This document shows positions 40,870 to 50,230 of a DNA stretch of 64,000 nucleotides, one piece after another. The notes beneath the pieces are model-generated. The model was not told the DNA's origin and made no database searches. It was given only the letters and a program-made list of their open reading frames with translations. A program made the translations under genes and the position numbers. The DNA is from CAWBRY01 sp963791295. Lineage in GTDB: Bacteria > Bacteroidota > Bacteroidia > Chitinophagales > Chitinophagaceae. Positions within the stretch are counted from its first letter, which is position 1. Every line of letters begins with the position of its first letter. The DNA is taken from contig CAWBRY010000001.1 of the NCBI GenBank assembly GCA_963791295.1, positions 1,364,001 to 1,428,000 on the forward strand, read 5' to 3'.

Positions 40870-43836
40870 TTAGAACTTACCCGGTAAATATTTGTTCAGG
40901 AATGATTTGTAACCTTCCAGGTCCTTGTTGGCCTTTAGCGATTGCAGGTTTTTCTCCGATATGATCGTGTAGCTGTATTTACCACCCTTGAGCCAGGGAA
41001 TGATTTCAGAAGATGTCCGCGGCCGCGTCTTGTCTACATATTCCGATGCCTCCGTTGCATTCTTGAATGGACTTATCAATAATAACCGGTTATTTACATC
41101 GAGCTCCAGCAGGTCAATCGTCATGATCTTATTGCCAAATGCTTCCCGGTTATACCGGAAAAAGGCGTTTTTGGCTTCATTTGAAAATACAGGGTCCACC
41201 TTATCCAATACAAGCAAAACATAAAAGGAAGTCTCTGTTTCAAAGACAAAGGCAGAGGCGGCCACATTCTTCGTGACCGTATCTTTTACCGGCGGAGGAA
41301 GATTATTTTTAATGACTGGGTTATTGATGACAACGGGTTGCTGAACAATTTTTGTCGACGTTGTGTCTTTTGGCGGCGGAACTCTGGTAATTAAATTATC
41401 TATTGGTCGTGTAGTGCTGTCTTCTTTGGGTCTTTCAACGACCATGTTTCGAAGCTCTTCTTCGATAGCCGCTCTTCGGCTCAATACGTCGAGCATGGTA
41501 GTTGACTTTTCAGCAAGAGGTGTTCCCTGGAATTGTGCAATGATATCTCCTAAAATTCTCTTTGCCGTAGAATCATTCCTTTGTTTGATATAATAAACGG
41601 ATTCGATGTACAGAAGCTGAGGAGTCCAGTAGTTCTTTCCATAGGTACTGTCTGCAATTTTTTTCGCCTGGATGGCTTGCTCAAAATTGCCTTCGATAAA
41701 CAGGTCATAAATCTTTTCATACGTTTTGGTAGCCTCGGGATTAACATCGGTTGACTGCGGATTCTTTCCCGTATTCACAATCGTGGTGTAATTGCTGGAG
41801 GAAAATTTCTCACTCATCAACTTCTTCATGGAAGCTGCCTGTGCAGCGTCTCCGGATTTATTGTAGCAATAATAAAGATTAAACAATACCTCGTCCATCT
41901 TGTCGAATTGAGGAAAACGACTTCTCAGCTTCTCCAGTGTTTCAATGCCGGAGCGACAGTCCTCCACTTCCTGGATATAAATCTTGCCCAGTGTAAATAA
42001 GGCATTTTGAATTGAATCATTTGAAAGCTTGAGTAGTTCTTCGGTAAGAGGAAGATTTGCATACAACGCATCGAATGTGAGTTCGGTTGGGACATCTGTT
42101 ACAATACCCGTTGTTGGTTTCCCATCTCTGCCGGTGACACCCTGGGTATTAATTGGAATACCGGAAACAATAGCCTGGCTTCGTCGCCAATTATCCTGGT
42201 TTGGCCTGTTTCCCCATCGTGATTTAAAATCAGATTGACCCCGACTCCTGTAAGCAGCATTATAAAAATACCACTCGCCCTTGGTATCGGTGTTTGCAAA
42301 CGGTGCAGGAGTTGTAGTACCAAAGCCTGAAGTCGCAACACCCGTTCCTTCGTCCTTTAAACCTTGTTGTTTTCTCAGCGTTTTCACCAATTTTTTTATG
42401 AAATCACGCCGTTCGTCTTCGGGCAGGCCTGCAAGATGTTGAAGACTATCCTGCCGTTCCACAATTTCGATTTGGGTTGCCAGCTTTCCCAATAGCTCTT
42501 TCTTCGCAGTTAGTGCTGGAATATTTTTTAAAGTTTGATCATCCAGCCTTAGGCTATCATAGAAGTTGAACGCTTTGCGATATTCCTGCTTTGTCAAATA
42601 CAATTCCGCCAGTTGCAGAAATGCACGATTGCGTTGTGAAGGATCGTTGCTTAAATAGCGAGTGCTCTTTAGCAATAAAGCAATAGCAGCATCTATGTCT
42701 TTTCTCTCTAGTTGCATCTGGGCAGCCATATAATAAATTATATCCCGATAGTCCTGGTACTTATCCCGCCGCGCCATTTTTTCCAGTTCGGCAACATTCT
42801 TTTCGATGTCCTTTTCACCTTCATCCTTGTTTACCCGGATAGCAAACAGGCGTGCGTATATATCCATCACCGGGTCGGTGGTATGATTGGCTACTTTGGA
42901 ATAATATTTCTCCGAGGTTTTATAGTCGCCTATCTTTTCGTACAACTGTGCAAGCAGGTATTCCCATCTCGCTTTCTCCAATTGATTGGTAGCGTTATCG
43001 AGTGACTTTTGCAGGTAAACCACACAACTATCCCACATATTTTGTTTGTAAAACCAATAAGCCTGCACTTCATCCAGGTCGTTCTGCAATCGTTTGGGAA
43101 ATACAGGATCATCCTTAAGGGTAACGATCAGGCTGGCTGCTTCGGCAAACTGGTCCTGGGCCAGAAAATTCCTGATCTGCCAGATAAAGGCGTCGTTTCG
43201 GCTGGGTGGTTCGGAAAATATTTTGCGTGGTAAACTGGATTTTTCTTTCGTAGCGATGCTAAGGGCGGAGTTTCCGTCCATACGGCTTCCTATCGTCTTA
43301 TAATATCCGTCCTTTTCCTTTTCGGCGAACGCATAATTAATGAACTGAAACATAAGGAACGCCGAATCGAATTTCTTTTGCAGGTAAAAGGCTGCTCCCC
43401 AAAGCAGGTAAAGGTTATCCACCCAGTCATTGCGCAGGTCATGAAGCGCAATTCCAGTGGATGCCTTATAAGTGATTGAATCAAGTTTTATCGAATCCTG
43501 TGCCGTTGCTTCCAGGGTATAGTTGTAAAAGGGGAGAAGTTCAGTATAATCTTCAGTGAATGAAGTCTTTGCCCTTTCAAGTACTTCGTTGAGCTTGTTA
43601 TTGGCGTTAAAGAAGTAATTATAGTGGGTGACGGTATTTTGTATCAGGCGGCGGGGAAGGGTAAATTTTTTCTGATCTGACTTTTCAGACCGTAAAACCC
43701 GTTCATCGTATTCCTTAGGTTTCTTAATGTCAAGGGAGACACCTAACTGGCTGAAGGAAGTGATGCTAAAGAGGGTGAAAATATAGAAAAGGAAAGTTGT
43801 TCTTGTATATTGGATAGGTCGCATTTTCGGGCGCAA
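40870..43836 (-). CDS. PorW/SprE-like large TPR protein
   Basis: This 988-aa protein has a signal peptide (FTLFSITSFSQ) and long stretches of TPR helices, for example YYKTIG, AFLQLAELYLTKQEYRKAFNFYDSL near residue 410 and NALFTLGKIYIQEVEDCRSGIETLEKL near 610. A SPOR-like segment (YVLLVLDKVDPVF to EASEYVDKTR) ends the protein near residue 880-980. The order of N-terminal basic segment, TPRs and C-terminal domain resembles PorW/SprE, a T9SS lipoprotein. However no lipobox Cys follows the signal, so the identification is uncertain; it could be another Bacteroidota TPR protein. Confidence 0.65.
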   Translation of the reverse strand: MRPKMRPIQYTRTTFLFYIFTLFSITSFSQLGVSLDIKKPKEYDERVLRSEKSDQKKFTLPRRLIQNTVTHYNYFFNANNKLNEVLERAKTSFTEDYTELLPFYNYTLEATAQDSIKLDSITYKASTGIALHDLRNDWVDNLYLLWGAAFYLQKKFDSAFLMFQFINYAFAEKEKDGYYKTIGSRMDGNSALSIATKEKSSLPRKIFSEPPSRNDAFIWQIRNFLAQDQFAEAASLIVTLKDDPVFPKRLQNDLDEVQAYWFYKQNMWDSCVVYLQKSLDNATNQLEKARWEYLLAQLYEKIGDYKTSEKYYSKVANHTTDPVMDIYARLFAIRVNKDEGEKDIEKNVAELEKMARRDKYQDYRDIIYYMAAQMQLERKDIDAAIALLLKSTRYLSNDPSQRNRAFLQLAELYLTKQEYRKAFNFYDSLRLDDQTLKNIPALTAKKELLGKLATQIEIVERQDSLQHLAGLPEDERRDFIKKLVKTLRKQQGLKDEGTGVATSGFGTTTPAPFANTDTKGEWYFYNAAYRSRGQSDFKSRWGNRPNQDNWRRSQAIVSGIPINTQGVTGRDGKPTTGIVTDVPTELTFDALYANLPLTEELLKLSNDSIQNALFTLGKIYIQEVEDCRSGIETLEKLRSRFPQFDKMDEVLFNLYYCYNKSGDAAQAASMKKLMSEKFSSSNYTTIVNTGKNPQSTDVNPEATKTYEKIYDLFIEGNFEQAIQAKKIADSTYGKNYWTPQLLYIESVYYIKQRNDSTAKRILGDIIAQFQGTPLAEKSTTMLDVLSRRAAIEEELRNMVVERPKEDSTTRPIDNLITRVPPPKDTTSTKIVQQPVVINNPVIKNNLPPPVKDTVTKNVAASAFVFETETSFYVLLVLDKVDPVFSNEAKNAFFRYNREAFGNKIMTIDLLELDVNNRLLLISPFKNATEASEYVDKTRPRTSSEIIPWLKGGKYSYTIISEKNLQSLKANKDLEGYKSFLNKYLPGKF

Positions 43837-44025
43837 TCTAAAGGCTTATTAACTGAAATTCAAAGATTTTAGTATAAAATCGGGCCAAAATCTTAGGGTT
43901 ATGGACCACATATAAATGAAATATGTCCGCCCACGAAATTAAACCATTTTTTGAACGTTAAATTGAAGGGTAGGTCTCTGGCAAAACACATTGGTATTGC
44001 TTAACTTAGTTGTTAAACTTATTCT

Positions 44026-44421
44026 ATGCCAAAGCTAGATGCCGGGTCTACCCTGAAGCGATTGAGGAATCGCTACCGGTTGGTCGTGATGAACGACGAC
44101 ACTTATGAGGAGGTAGTGACCTTTAAATTGTCGAGACTGAGCGTTTATATCATGTTGAGCACAATTTTTGTGCTTTTAGTTGGTTTAACAGTAGCGCTCA
44201 TCGTCTTTACACCGCTGAAATACTACATTCCCGGATATGACGACCTTAAGATTGGACGGGAATACCGGGAAATGAAATACCGGGTGGATTCGCTCGAAAA
44301 ACAAGTTGGATATCAGGCAAATTACATAGAGAACATCAAGAACGTACTTAATGGCGGAACCGGTCTGAAATTGGATACCACGCAGATTGCGGTACCCAAA
44401 GCTGAAATTTCTAACGATTAA
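44026..44421 (+). CDS. Membrane protein resembling the N-terminus of an M23 peptidase
   Basis: This 131-aa protein has a cytoplasmic segment (LRNRYRLVVMNDDTYEEVVTFK), one transmembrane helix near residues 43-66, then a short periplasmic coiled-coil-like part (YREMKYRVDSLEKQV). The same layout, with the NDDTYEE-like phrase, opens longer M23 peptidases that lie upstream of bactofilin genes in Bacteroidota, but the peptidase domain is absent here. It lies 11 bp upstream of the bactofilin gene and is probably cotranscribed, so it may anchor the bactofilin (inference). Confidence 0.6.
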   Translation: MPKLDAGSTLKRLRNRYRLVVMNDDTYEEVVTFKLSRLSVYIMLSTIFVLLVGLTVALIVFTPLKYYIPGYDDLKIGREYREMKYRVDSLEKQVGYQANYIENIKNVLNGGTGLKLDTTQIAVPKAEISND

Positions 44422-44432
44422 TCTCAATACCT

Positions 44433-44867
44433 ATGTTTAATACTAAAAACAAAACCGACATGCAACTAGAAAAAACAAACGGTGGCAACGGCACAACGCT
44501 GATCAGTGCGGGGACAACCATCAAAGGTGACATCAGTAGCAACAGTGATCTTCGAATTGATGGAGCCATAAATGGAAACATTCATAGTTCCGCCAAGATA
44601 GTGATCGGCGCTAATGGTGTAGTTGAGGGCGATATCTACGGCACGCAAGCGGATATCGTTGGCAAGGTCACCGGTAATATCCGTACCAAGGAACTCTTGC
44701 AACTACGAGGCGACTCGGTCGTAACCGGAAACCTATATGCCGGAAAGCTGCAAGTTGAACCGAGCGCTACTTTCAATGGTCAATGCCATATGGGAGCCAA
44801 CACGGTGGAATTGTCCAACGGCGAATCACCGGTCGCTATAAAGTTGGAAGCGCAGTCTTACAGCTAG
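44433..44867 (+). CDS. Bactofilin (polymer-forming cytoskeletal protein)
   Basis: This 144-aa protein has the bactofilin beta-helix repeats with regular hydrophobic/glycine periodicity: LISAGTTIKGDISSNSDLRIDG, GNIHSSAKIVIG, GVVEGDIYGTQADIVG, GNIRTKELLQLRG and VTGNLYAGKLQVEP. Short disordered ends flank the core. Bactofilins form nucleotide-independent filaments that place cell-wall enzymes. The upstream partner is a truncated M23-like membrane protein. An in-frame ATG at 44460 is a possible alternative start. Confidence 0.93.
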   Translation: MFNTKNKTDMQLEKTNGGNGTTLISAGTTIKGDISSNSDLRIDGAINGNIHSSAKIVIGANGVVEGDIYGTQADIVGKVTGNIRTKELLQLRGDSVVTGNLYAGKLQVEPSATFNGQCHMGANTVELSNGESPVAIKLEAQSYS

Positions 44868-44896
44868 TTAGTTTTCTTAGCTTGATGAAGTAAAAG

Positions 44897-44923
44897 GTAT
44901 ATAACGTATCTAAAGTATATTTG
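44897..44923 (+). repeat. Tandem nonamer array GTATMTAAR, 3 copies, contributing a promoter element
   Basis: GTATATAAC, GTATCTAAA and GTATATTTG are consecutive. The last unit contains TATATTTG (44916-44923), a perfect Bacteroidota -7 element 15 bp before the ATG at 44938. A -33 TTTG is not seen at the expected place. Confidence 0.8.
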
Positions 44924-44937
44924 CGCCAAATTCAGGA

Positions 44938-45342
44938 ATGATCAAAAACGCAAACTGGCGCCCGCTTTTACCCGTTCTTATCCTGTTTCTTATTTTGAAT
45001 GCCTTCTTTATTGTGGGAAGGAACTTCTTTGAAAAATGGAATATGGATAACTCAGTGCTGGTCGGTGGCAACCTGGTTCTTTTTCTCGCCACCTTGTCGT
45101 CGTACTTTCTCGCAACAAGAAGCCTACATTCTACCAATCCTCATGCAATAGTCCGTTCCATGTACGGGAGTTTTCTGATCAAATTATTCATCTGCATACT
45201 CGCGGCCATTTTTTACATCCTGCTGGTGAAAGAGAATGTGAATAAGCCCGCACTCTTTACATGTATGGGTATTTATGTGATCTATTCCATTTTAGAAGTG
45301 TCGGCACTCACGAAACTGATGAAGAAAAAAAAGAATGCCTAA
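44938..45342 (+). CDS. Four-helix membrane protein, possibly AtpI-like
   Basis: This 134-aa protein has about four transmembrane helices (10-28, 42-60, 80-98 and 108-126) and a Lys-rich C-terminal tail. It resembles the AtpI-type small protein that sits upstream of ATP synthase subunit a in Bacteroidota, often after a bactofilin gene. However no F-type ATPase gene follows here; instead a SprT-like gene overlaps its 3' end by 8 bases. The assignment is weak. Confidence 0.5.
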   Translation: MIKNANWRPLLPVLILFLILNAFFIVGRNFFEKWNMDNSVLVGGNLVLFLATLSSYFLATRSLHSTNPHAIVRSMYGSFLIKLFICILAAIFYILLVKENVNKPALFTCMGIYVIYSILEVSALTKLMKKKKNA

Positions 45343-45946
45343 GAAAGAAGCGCCTCTTCCTCTCCTGCAGCATTACCTGCCCCCCGATACTTACGCTGGA
45401 GTGGCTTCTTATCTCAACCAATTTAAGGTACATCTAACGATTACGAAAGAACGAAAATCCATTCTTGGGGATTACCGGCACCAAACGCACCAAAGCAATC
45501 ACCGTATCAGCGTCAATGGAAACCTCAACAAATATTCATTCCTGATCACTCTGCTGCATGAGCTGGCACACCTTCTTACCTTTGACAGATTTGGTAATAA
45601 AGTGGTTGCTCATGGAAGGGAATGGAAAAGTATTTATGCGCAGCTGCTGGATCAATTTCTCAAAATATTTCCACCGGCGATCGAAACAGAATTATTACGC
45701 ACATTAAAGAATCCGGCGGCAAGCAGTTGTGCCGAAGATGGGTTACTGAGAGTGCTACGCCAATATGATGCTCAAGCCTCATCAAATCAATTGGTGGAAG
45801 AGATCCCGCTCAATGGATTGTTTCGCACCAGTGATGGAAGGATTTTTCAGCGGGGAAAAAGACTTCGCAAGCGATTTCAATGCAAAGAAATTAATTCAGG
45901 AAGACTATATCTATTCAGTCCTGTTTATGAAGTAGAGACCGTTTAG
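45335..45946 (+). CDS. SprT-like zinc metalloprotease-type protein
   Basis: This 203-aa protein has a SprT/Spartan-like zincin core: LLHELAHLLTF (HExxH) followed by VAHGREWKSIYAQLL, in which the third ligand His lies in HGREW. The C-terminal portion (RTSDGRIFQRGKRLRKRFQC) is basic and contains the last 40 residues typical of SprT-like proteins, without a full zinc-ribbon. SPRTN in eukaryotes cleaves DNA-protein crosslinks; the bacterial role is unknown. It overlaps the upstream gene and converges with the next one over 4 bases. Confidence 0.85.
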   Translation: MPKKEAPLPLLQHYLPPDTYAGVASYLNQFKVHLTITKERKSILGDYRHQTHQSNHRISVNGNLNKYSFLITLLHELAHLLTFDRFGNKVVAHGREWKSIYAQLLDQFLKIFPPAIETELLRTLKNPAASSCAEDGLLRVLRQYDAQASSNQLVEEIPLNGLFRTSDGRIFQRGKRLRKRFQCKEINSGRLYLFSPVYEVETV

Positions 45947-46431
45947 TCTAAAATCTTTAACATCCAGAGTTGGCAACCTGTATGTCCGGAATTACCCATC
46001 GCTGCATCAAGATATTTAAAACCGGAACGCTCATAAGTCTTGAGAGCCTGCTGTAGCTCAGGCATTGTTTCCAGATACACTTGGCGGTAGCCGGCACCCG
46101 CTGCATAATCCAGGCATAGTTGGATCAATTTTCTTCCAAGTCCAACACCGCGTGCATGGGGGAGCAGGTACATTTTTACCAACTCGCAAGTATCTTTAGG
46201 AAGACCATCGGTAGGATAAATGCCGCCTCCTCCGACGACCTGTCCGTCTATTTCGCCAACAAAATAAGCGGCACCACTTACCTGGAACAGTTGGTAAAGA
46301 TGATCCGTGGAAGGATCATAGTAAACGGTGTTGGGATGATTTGCCTTAAACTCCACGAGAGTATCCCTAACAATCTTCGCGAGGATCGGATTATCGCGTG
46401 ATTCAATCCTCCGGATCGTCGATTGATTCAT
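45943..46431 (-). CDS. GNAT family N-acetyltransferase
   Basis: This 162-aa GNAT protein has YFVGEIDGQVVGGGGIYP for strands 3-4, VKMYLLPHARGVGLGRKLIQ with the acetyl-CoA loop and YERSGFKYLDAAMGNSGH at the end. This resembles N-acetyltransferases annotated as PhnO-like or generic. Its 3' end overlaps the SprT-like gene by 4 bases on the opposite strand. It is the last gene of a 17-kb minus-strand run. Confidence 0.9.
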   Translation of the reverse strand: MNQSTIRRIESRDNPILAKIVRDTLVEFKANHPNTVYYDPSTDHLYQLFQVSGAAYFVGEIDGQVVGGGGIYPTDGLPKDTCELVKMYLLPHARGVGLGRKLIQLCLDYAAGAGYRQVYLETMPELQQALKTYERSGFKYLDAAMGNSGHTGCQLWMLKILD

Positions 46432-46452
46432 ATGAATTATTTCTGCAAAAAA

Positions 46453-47139
46453 CTAATTGCTGGGAATGGTCGCTGTTTTCGTGCCGCCCTTGTTCCAGCA
46501 ATCCAGTCCGCCGTTGTCTTCACTGTCGGCACCCAATGAATTAATTCGCGTGGTTGCGGCATTGTATACATTGATTACTCCGGATTGATTATTGGCCGCA
46601 CTAAAATGCAGGATGCGCGCATTGGTATTATTAAATACAGACAGGCTGCCGGCATCATCCTCCGTCGTAGTCACACGAACACGATCATCGCCTTTAGATC
46701 CGCGAATATAAATATCGCCTCCTCCGGCAGTATTATTACCCAGGCGGATAACTTGTTTGCCGGTTCCATTATATACGCCCAATGATCCACCGCCGCCTTC
46801 TGTATAAGTAATTCTTGCGTTTAAATTTCCCTTACCATCATAGACCAGCAATGAACCGCCACCGGCGTTATTGGGAATGAGATCGACCTGTTTCTGTCCA
46901 CTTGGATTGAAAGTGCTGACCCTGCCACTTCCATCAAGGGTTGTCAGACGTACCAATACTTTGCTTTGATCATTCACCACTTCAAAATTTTTTGCCTGCA
47001 ATGTTTCCGGGACAGCCTTCGTTCGGGTAAAGGCAAAGATGGCTGTCAGCCCAATGATCCCTACTAATGAGAATAGTAGGCGACGGTAACGACGATTTTC
47101 GTTTTCAAGTGCAATCAACCTGGTTTCGATAGTATTCAT
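46453..47139 (-). CDS. Membrane-anchored beta-repeat protein, function unknown
   Basis: This 228-aa protein has a short N-terminal coiled coil (IETRLIALENENRRYRRLL), a transmembrane helix (22-40), and a C-terminal series of about seven 20-24-residue repeats of the type GGGSLLVYDGKGNLNARIT / GGSLGVYNGTGKQVIRLG / GGDIYIRGSKGDDRVRV / AGSLSVFNNTNARILHF. The periodicity suggests a right-handed beta-solenoid or a stacked beta-repeat. The C-terminal part is probably periplasmic. No known family is recognised. It is 12 bp downstream of the cyclase gene. Confidence 0.65.
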   Translation of the reverse strand: MNTIETRLIALENENRRYRRLLFSLVGIIGLTAIFAFTRTKAVPETLQAKNFEVVNDQSKVLVRLTTLDGSGRVSTFNPSGQKQVDLIPNNAGGGSLLVYDGKGNLNARITYTEGGGGSLGVYNGTGKQVIRLGNNTAGGGDIYIRGSKGDDRVRVTTTEDDAGSLSVFNNTNARILHFSAANNQSGVINVYNAATTRINSLGADSEDNGGLDCWNKGGTKTATIPSN

Positions 47140-47151
47140 TTTGGATAATTT

Positions 47152-49125
47152 TTAATGTGAGAAAGTGCTTATTGGCTTTTCAGGAAACTTCATACGTTCA
47201 ACGAAAGGTTGAAACTTTGGGTCAGTCCGGAGAAACTCGCAGAGGGGCCATGCATTGATGCATGCCAGCGATCCATCGCGTTGCTCAAAGGCAATTTCCA
47301 GGAATTCCAGAGCCTGATCATCATTTCCTGAAAAATAAGCCGCTCCTGAAAGAAAGAGCCCGGAGATAAATTCGGTTTTTGAGCGTCCGAGCAGCTCATT
47401 ACGGAGCTCTATGCTTTCAGCAATCCTTCCTGTCAGAGAGTAAACCCAACAAAGTTCAACAAGCGGCCACGGATGCCGAAGAGAAACAAGTGCACATTTT
47501 TTGAATGCTTCAACCGCTTCATCGTAGCGACCCAATGTTGCATAGCTAATGCCTAAGGCCCGGAATCCGGGAAATGAATTTGCATCTAACTCAATGGCCT
47601 TTCTTGCAGTCACCAGCGCCTCCTCATATCGTCCGGCCGCGACATAGGTAATGGCGAGTACATGATGGGAAATAGAAACGAGTGGCTCCAGTTCAACCGC
47701 CTTCTTCGCTTCAGCTATTCCCTCCTCGAACTTACCTTCAATAAATGATAGATAATAACTATACCAAAAGTGAGCCGGGGCATAATTAGCATTGATCTCA
47801 AACACTCTTTGAAAACCTGTTTTAGCTTCTGACCAGTTCCAATCATAGAAGGCACTAATAAAAGCCAATGCTGTATAAGCTTCTATATTGACAGGATTTA
47901 TTTGAATGGCCCTTTCAGCATTTAACCGTGCCTTAGGCATTGCATCATGCGGTGGCAATGAACCATAAAATCCCAGGATGGCCAATGCATCCGCAATACC
48001 AGAATAAGCGAGAGCAAACTCGGGATCGATCTTAGCTGCCTGATGAAAATATTCGAGCGCTTTCTTAATCCCGGCCCCACGCTGATTTAAATAGAACCGT
48101 CCTTTTAAATATAAGTCATACGCATCGTGACTATCGGTCGGGTTAGTTTCAATGATCGCCTTTTCATGAGCGAGCAGCGTAATTTTTAATTTCTCGGTAA
48201 TGGCCAGGGCAATTCCATCCTGGATACTAAAGATGTCATCCATTTCCCTGTCATATCGTTCGGACCAAAGATGAAAACCATCCTCTACATTGATCAGCTG
48301 AGCTGTGATCCGCAAGCGGTTGCCTTGTTTTCTAACGCTTCCTTCTAATACTGTTCTTACGTTCAGCTTTTCACCCACCTCACGCAGGTCGACATTTTTT
48401 CCTTTGAATTGAAACGAGGAAGTGCGGCCCGCGACTTTCAACCCTTTCAAATGTGAAAGTGAATTGATTACTTCTTCGGCCATACCATCGCTAAAGTATT
48501 CCTGATCCGGATCATTACTCATATTGACAAAAGGCAGGATGGCTATACTCTTGCCGTTGGGAGCGTGTTCAGGTCGTCGATCTTTGGGCGCGTAACCCGG
48601 GCTGGTCCTGGATTCCGGCGAAAGTGACGTAGCTATCGATACTTCGTACACTTTTATCGGATCCTTTATATTTTTCAGAATTTCTTCTTTGAGAAATTTT
48701 GCACTGATACCTTTCTTATTGGCTACATTGTTATAAACGGATTCAGAAATATATATTCCGCCCTCTTTCGCCAATACCTGCAGCCGCGAGGCAATATTTA
48801 CGCCATCGCCAAACACATCGTTGTTGTCGAAAATGACATCTCCGAGGTGAATACCAATGCGAAGCTTGAGATTGGGTATAGCAGCTGAGAATTGCTGAAT
48901 GGTTCCTGCACATAGCACCGCATCGGTAGCTGTCGAGAAACTTGCCAGGACGCTGTCTCCAATTTCCTTGATCCATTTTCCGCCATGACTTTCGATGGCA
49001 GGCCTGTGAATGTCCCGGTTCTTTTTCAGCAGTTCAAAAGCACCTTGCTCATCCTCGCTCATCAGGGCGGTATAACCGACAATGTCGGTGAACATGATAG
49101 CGGCGAGTTGGCGAAACTGGGACAT
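47152..49125 (-). CDS. Class III adenylate cyclase with TolB/FlgO-like domain and TPRs
   Basis: This 657-aa protein has an N-terminal class III cyclase domain (residues 5-170). The metal Asp residues are in FTDIVGYT and EIGDSVLASF, the substrate-specifying Lys is in WIKEIGD, and the partner Asp and transition-state Asn/Arg are in DVFGDGVNIASR, so adenylate specificity is expected. Residues 195-330 resemble the TolB/FlgO-like domain (IAILPFVNMSNDPDQEYFSDGMAEE), followed by six or more TPR-like repeats (340-640). It has no membrane segment. This architecture recurs in the gene at 58612. Confidence 0.92.
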   Translation of the reverse strand: MSQFRQLAAIMFTDIVGYTALMSEDEQGAFELLKKNRDIHRPAIESHGGKWIKEIGDSVLASFSTATDAVLCAGTIQQFSAAIPNLKLRIGIHLGDVIFDNNDVFGDGVNIASRLQVLAKEGGIYISESVYNNVANKKGISAKFLKEEILKNIKDPIKVYEVSIATSLSPESRTSPGYAPKDRRPEHAPNGKSIAILPFVNMSNDPDQEYFSDGMAEEVINSLSHLKGLKVAGRTSSFQFKGKNVDLREVGEKLNVRTVLEGSVRKQGNRLRITAQLINVEDGFHLWSERYDREMDDIFSIQDGIALAITEKLKITLLAHEKAIIETNPTDSHDAYDLYLKGRFYLNQRGAGIKKALEYFHQAAKIDPEFALAYSGIADALAILGFYGSLPPHDAMPKARLNAERAIQINPVNIEAYTALAFISAFYDWNWSEAKTGFQRVFEINANYAPAHFWYSYYLSFIEGKFEEGIAEAKKAVELEPLVSISHHVLAITYVAAGRYEEALVTARKAIELDANSFPGFRALGISYATLGRYDEAVEAFKKCALVSLRHPWPLVELCWVYSLTGRIAESIELRNELLGRSKTEFISGLFLSGAAYFSGNDDQALEFLEIAFEQRDGSLACINAWPLCEFLRTDPKFQPFVERMKFPEKPISTFSH

Positions 49126-49189
49126 GCGAATAAATATCAGGTCAATTTTACGATAATAACGGATCGTTTACCAGTATATTTTGGTACGA

Positions 49190-50230
49190 TCAGTCCAGCA
49201 CCTCAAAGATCATCACAGGATTGGTCTTATTTTTCAAGGCCACTTCACCTATCGGCTTGCAATTGAATGATTCCTTCATCTTCTCATAAGATGATTCGGT
49301 GATCACTATCTGGCCGTCTGTGGCCATGGTTTGAAGCCGTTGGGCTATATTGACAGCGTCTCCTATCACGGTGTAGTCAAGGCGTCGAAGGTTGACAGAA
49401 CCGATATTTCCGGAAATCATTTCACCGCCGTTGATGCCGACTGAAACTTTGGGAGAAAAATCCAGGTTATCGGATTCCCTGGGAAGGTTTTCAATTTTCT
49501 TGCGAACGGCAAGGCAGGCGTCCACAGCCCGATCGAGGTGGTAGTCGCCGCGGAATACAGCCATGATCGCGTCACCGATAAACTTGTCGATATAGCCTCC
49601 TTGCGCGATGATTTCTTTAACCATCACATCGAAATAATTATTCAACAATCTGACTACCGCATCCGGCGTTTCATTTTCAGATATCGTGGTAAAGCTGCAT
49701 ATATCAATGAAAGCCACGCTGGCTTCCACCGTCTCATTGACCATTAGCGAGGATTCAAATTCGCGGGTGTTCATGAAGTTCAATACCGTTTCATCCACGT
49801 ACATGCGGAGAATGTTATTTTCCTTAATAGCCTGGAAGGTTTCGCGGATCTGGTTAACATACTGGATCGTCTTTTGCATCGTCAATTCCAGGTCCTCAAA
49901 ATTCACGGGCTTTGTGACAAAATCAAACGCGCCCCGGTTCATCGCAACACGAATGTTATCCATATCTCCATAGGCCGAAACAATGACAGCCTTTACCAGC
50001 GGATTGGACTCTTTTAATCTTAATAGCAGCGTGAGGCCATCCATCTCCGGCATGTTGATGTCGGAAAGCACAATATCGATATCGGGGAATTGCTGCAGTT
50101 TCTCGAGCGCATCATTTCCGTTGATCGCAAAGTAAAATTCATATTGATGTTCGCGTATCTTCTGACGGAATTTCTGCTTGATCAGCATTTCCAGATCGAC
50201 CTCATCATCAACCACTAATATCTTTGCCAT
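49190..50230 (-). CDS. Response regulator with class III adenylate cyclase output
   Basis: This 346-aa protein joins a receiver domain (1-125, phosphoacceptor Asp57 in VLSDINMPEMDG, Lys in FVTKPVNF) through a short helical signalling linker to a class III cyclase (about 165-345). Catalytic residues are present: metal Asp in AFIDICSFT, the substrate Lys in DKFIGDAIMAVF, and Thr/Asn/Arg in YTVIGDAVNIAQRL, the Lys-Thr pair of adenylate cyclases. Its start codon overlaps the stop of the upstream lone receiver gene (TAATG), so the two are translationally coupled. The regulation is probably phosphorylation by the neighbouring kinases (inference). Confidence 0.93.
   Translation of the reverse strand: MAKILVVDDEVDLEMLIKQKFRQKIREHQYEFYFAINGNDALEKLQQFPDIDIVLSDINMPEMDGLTLLLRLKESNPLVKAVIVSAYGDMDNIRVAMNRGAFDFVTKPVNFEDLELTMQKTIQYVNQIRETFQAIKENNILRMYVDETVLNFMNTREFESSLMVNETVEASVAFIDICSFTTISENETPDAVVRLLNNYFDVMVKEIIAQGGYIDKFIGDAIMAVFRGDYHLDRAVDACLAVRKKIENLPRESDNLDFSPKVSVGINGGEMISGNIGSVNLRRLDYTVIGDAVNIAQRLQTMATDGQIVITESSYEKMKESFNCKPIGEVALKNKTNPVMIFEVLD

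Noticed and set aside
40870..43836. Lipoprotein signal on the PorW/SprE-like protein
   Set aside because: The signal ends ITSFSQ without a cysteine at the cleavage site.
44938..45342. Start of an ATP synthase operon
   Set aside because: The only support is an AtpI-like membrane protein; no F-ATPase subunit gene follows.
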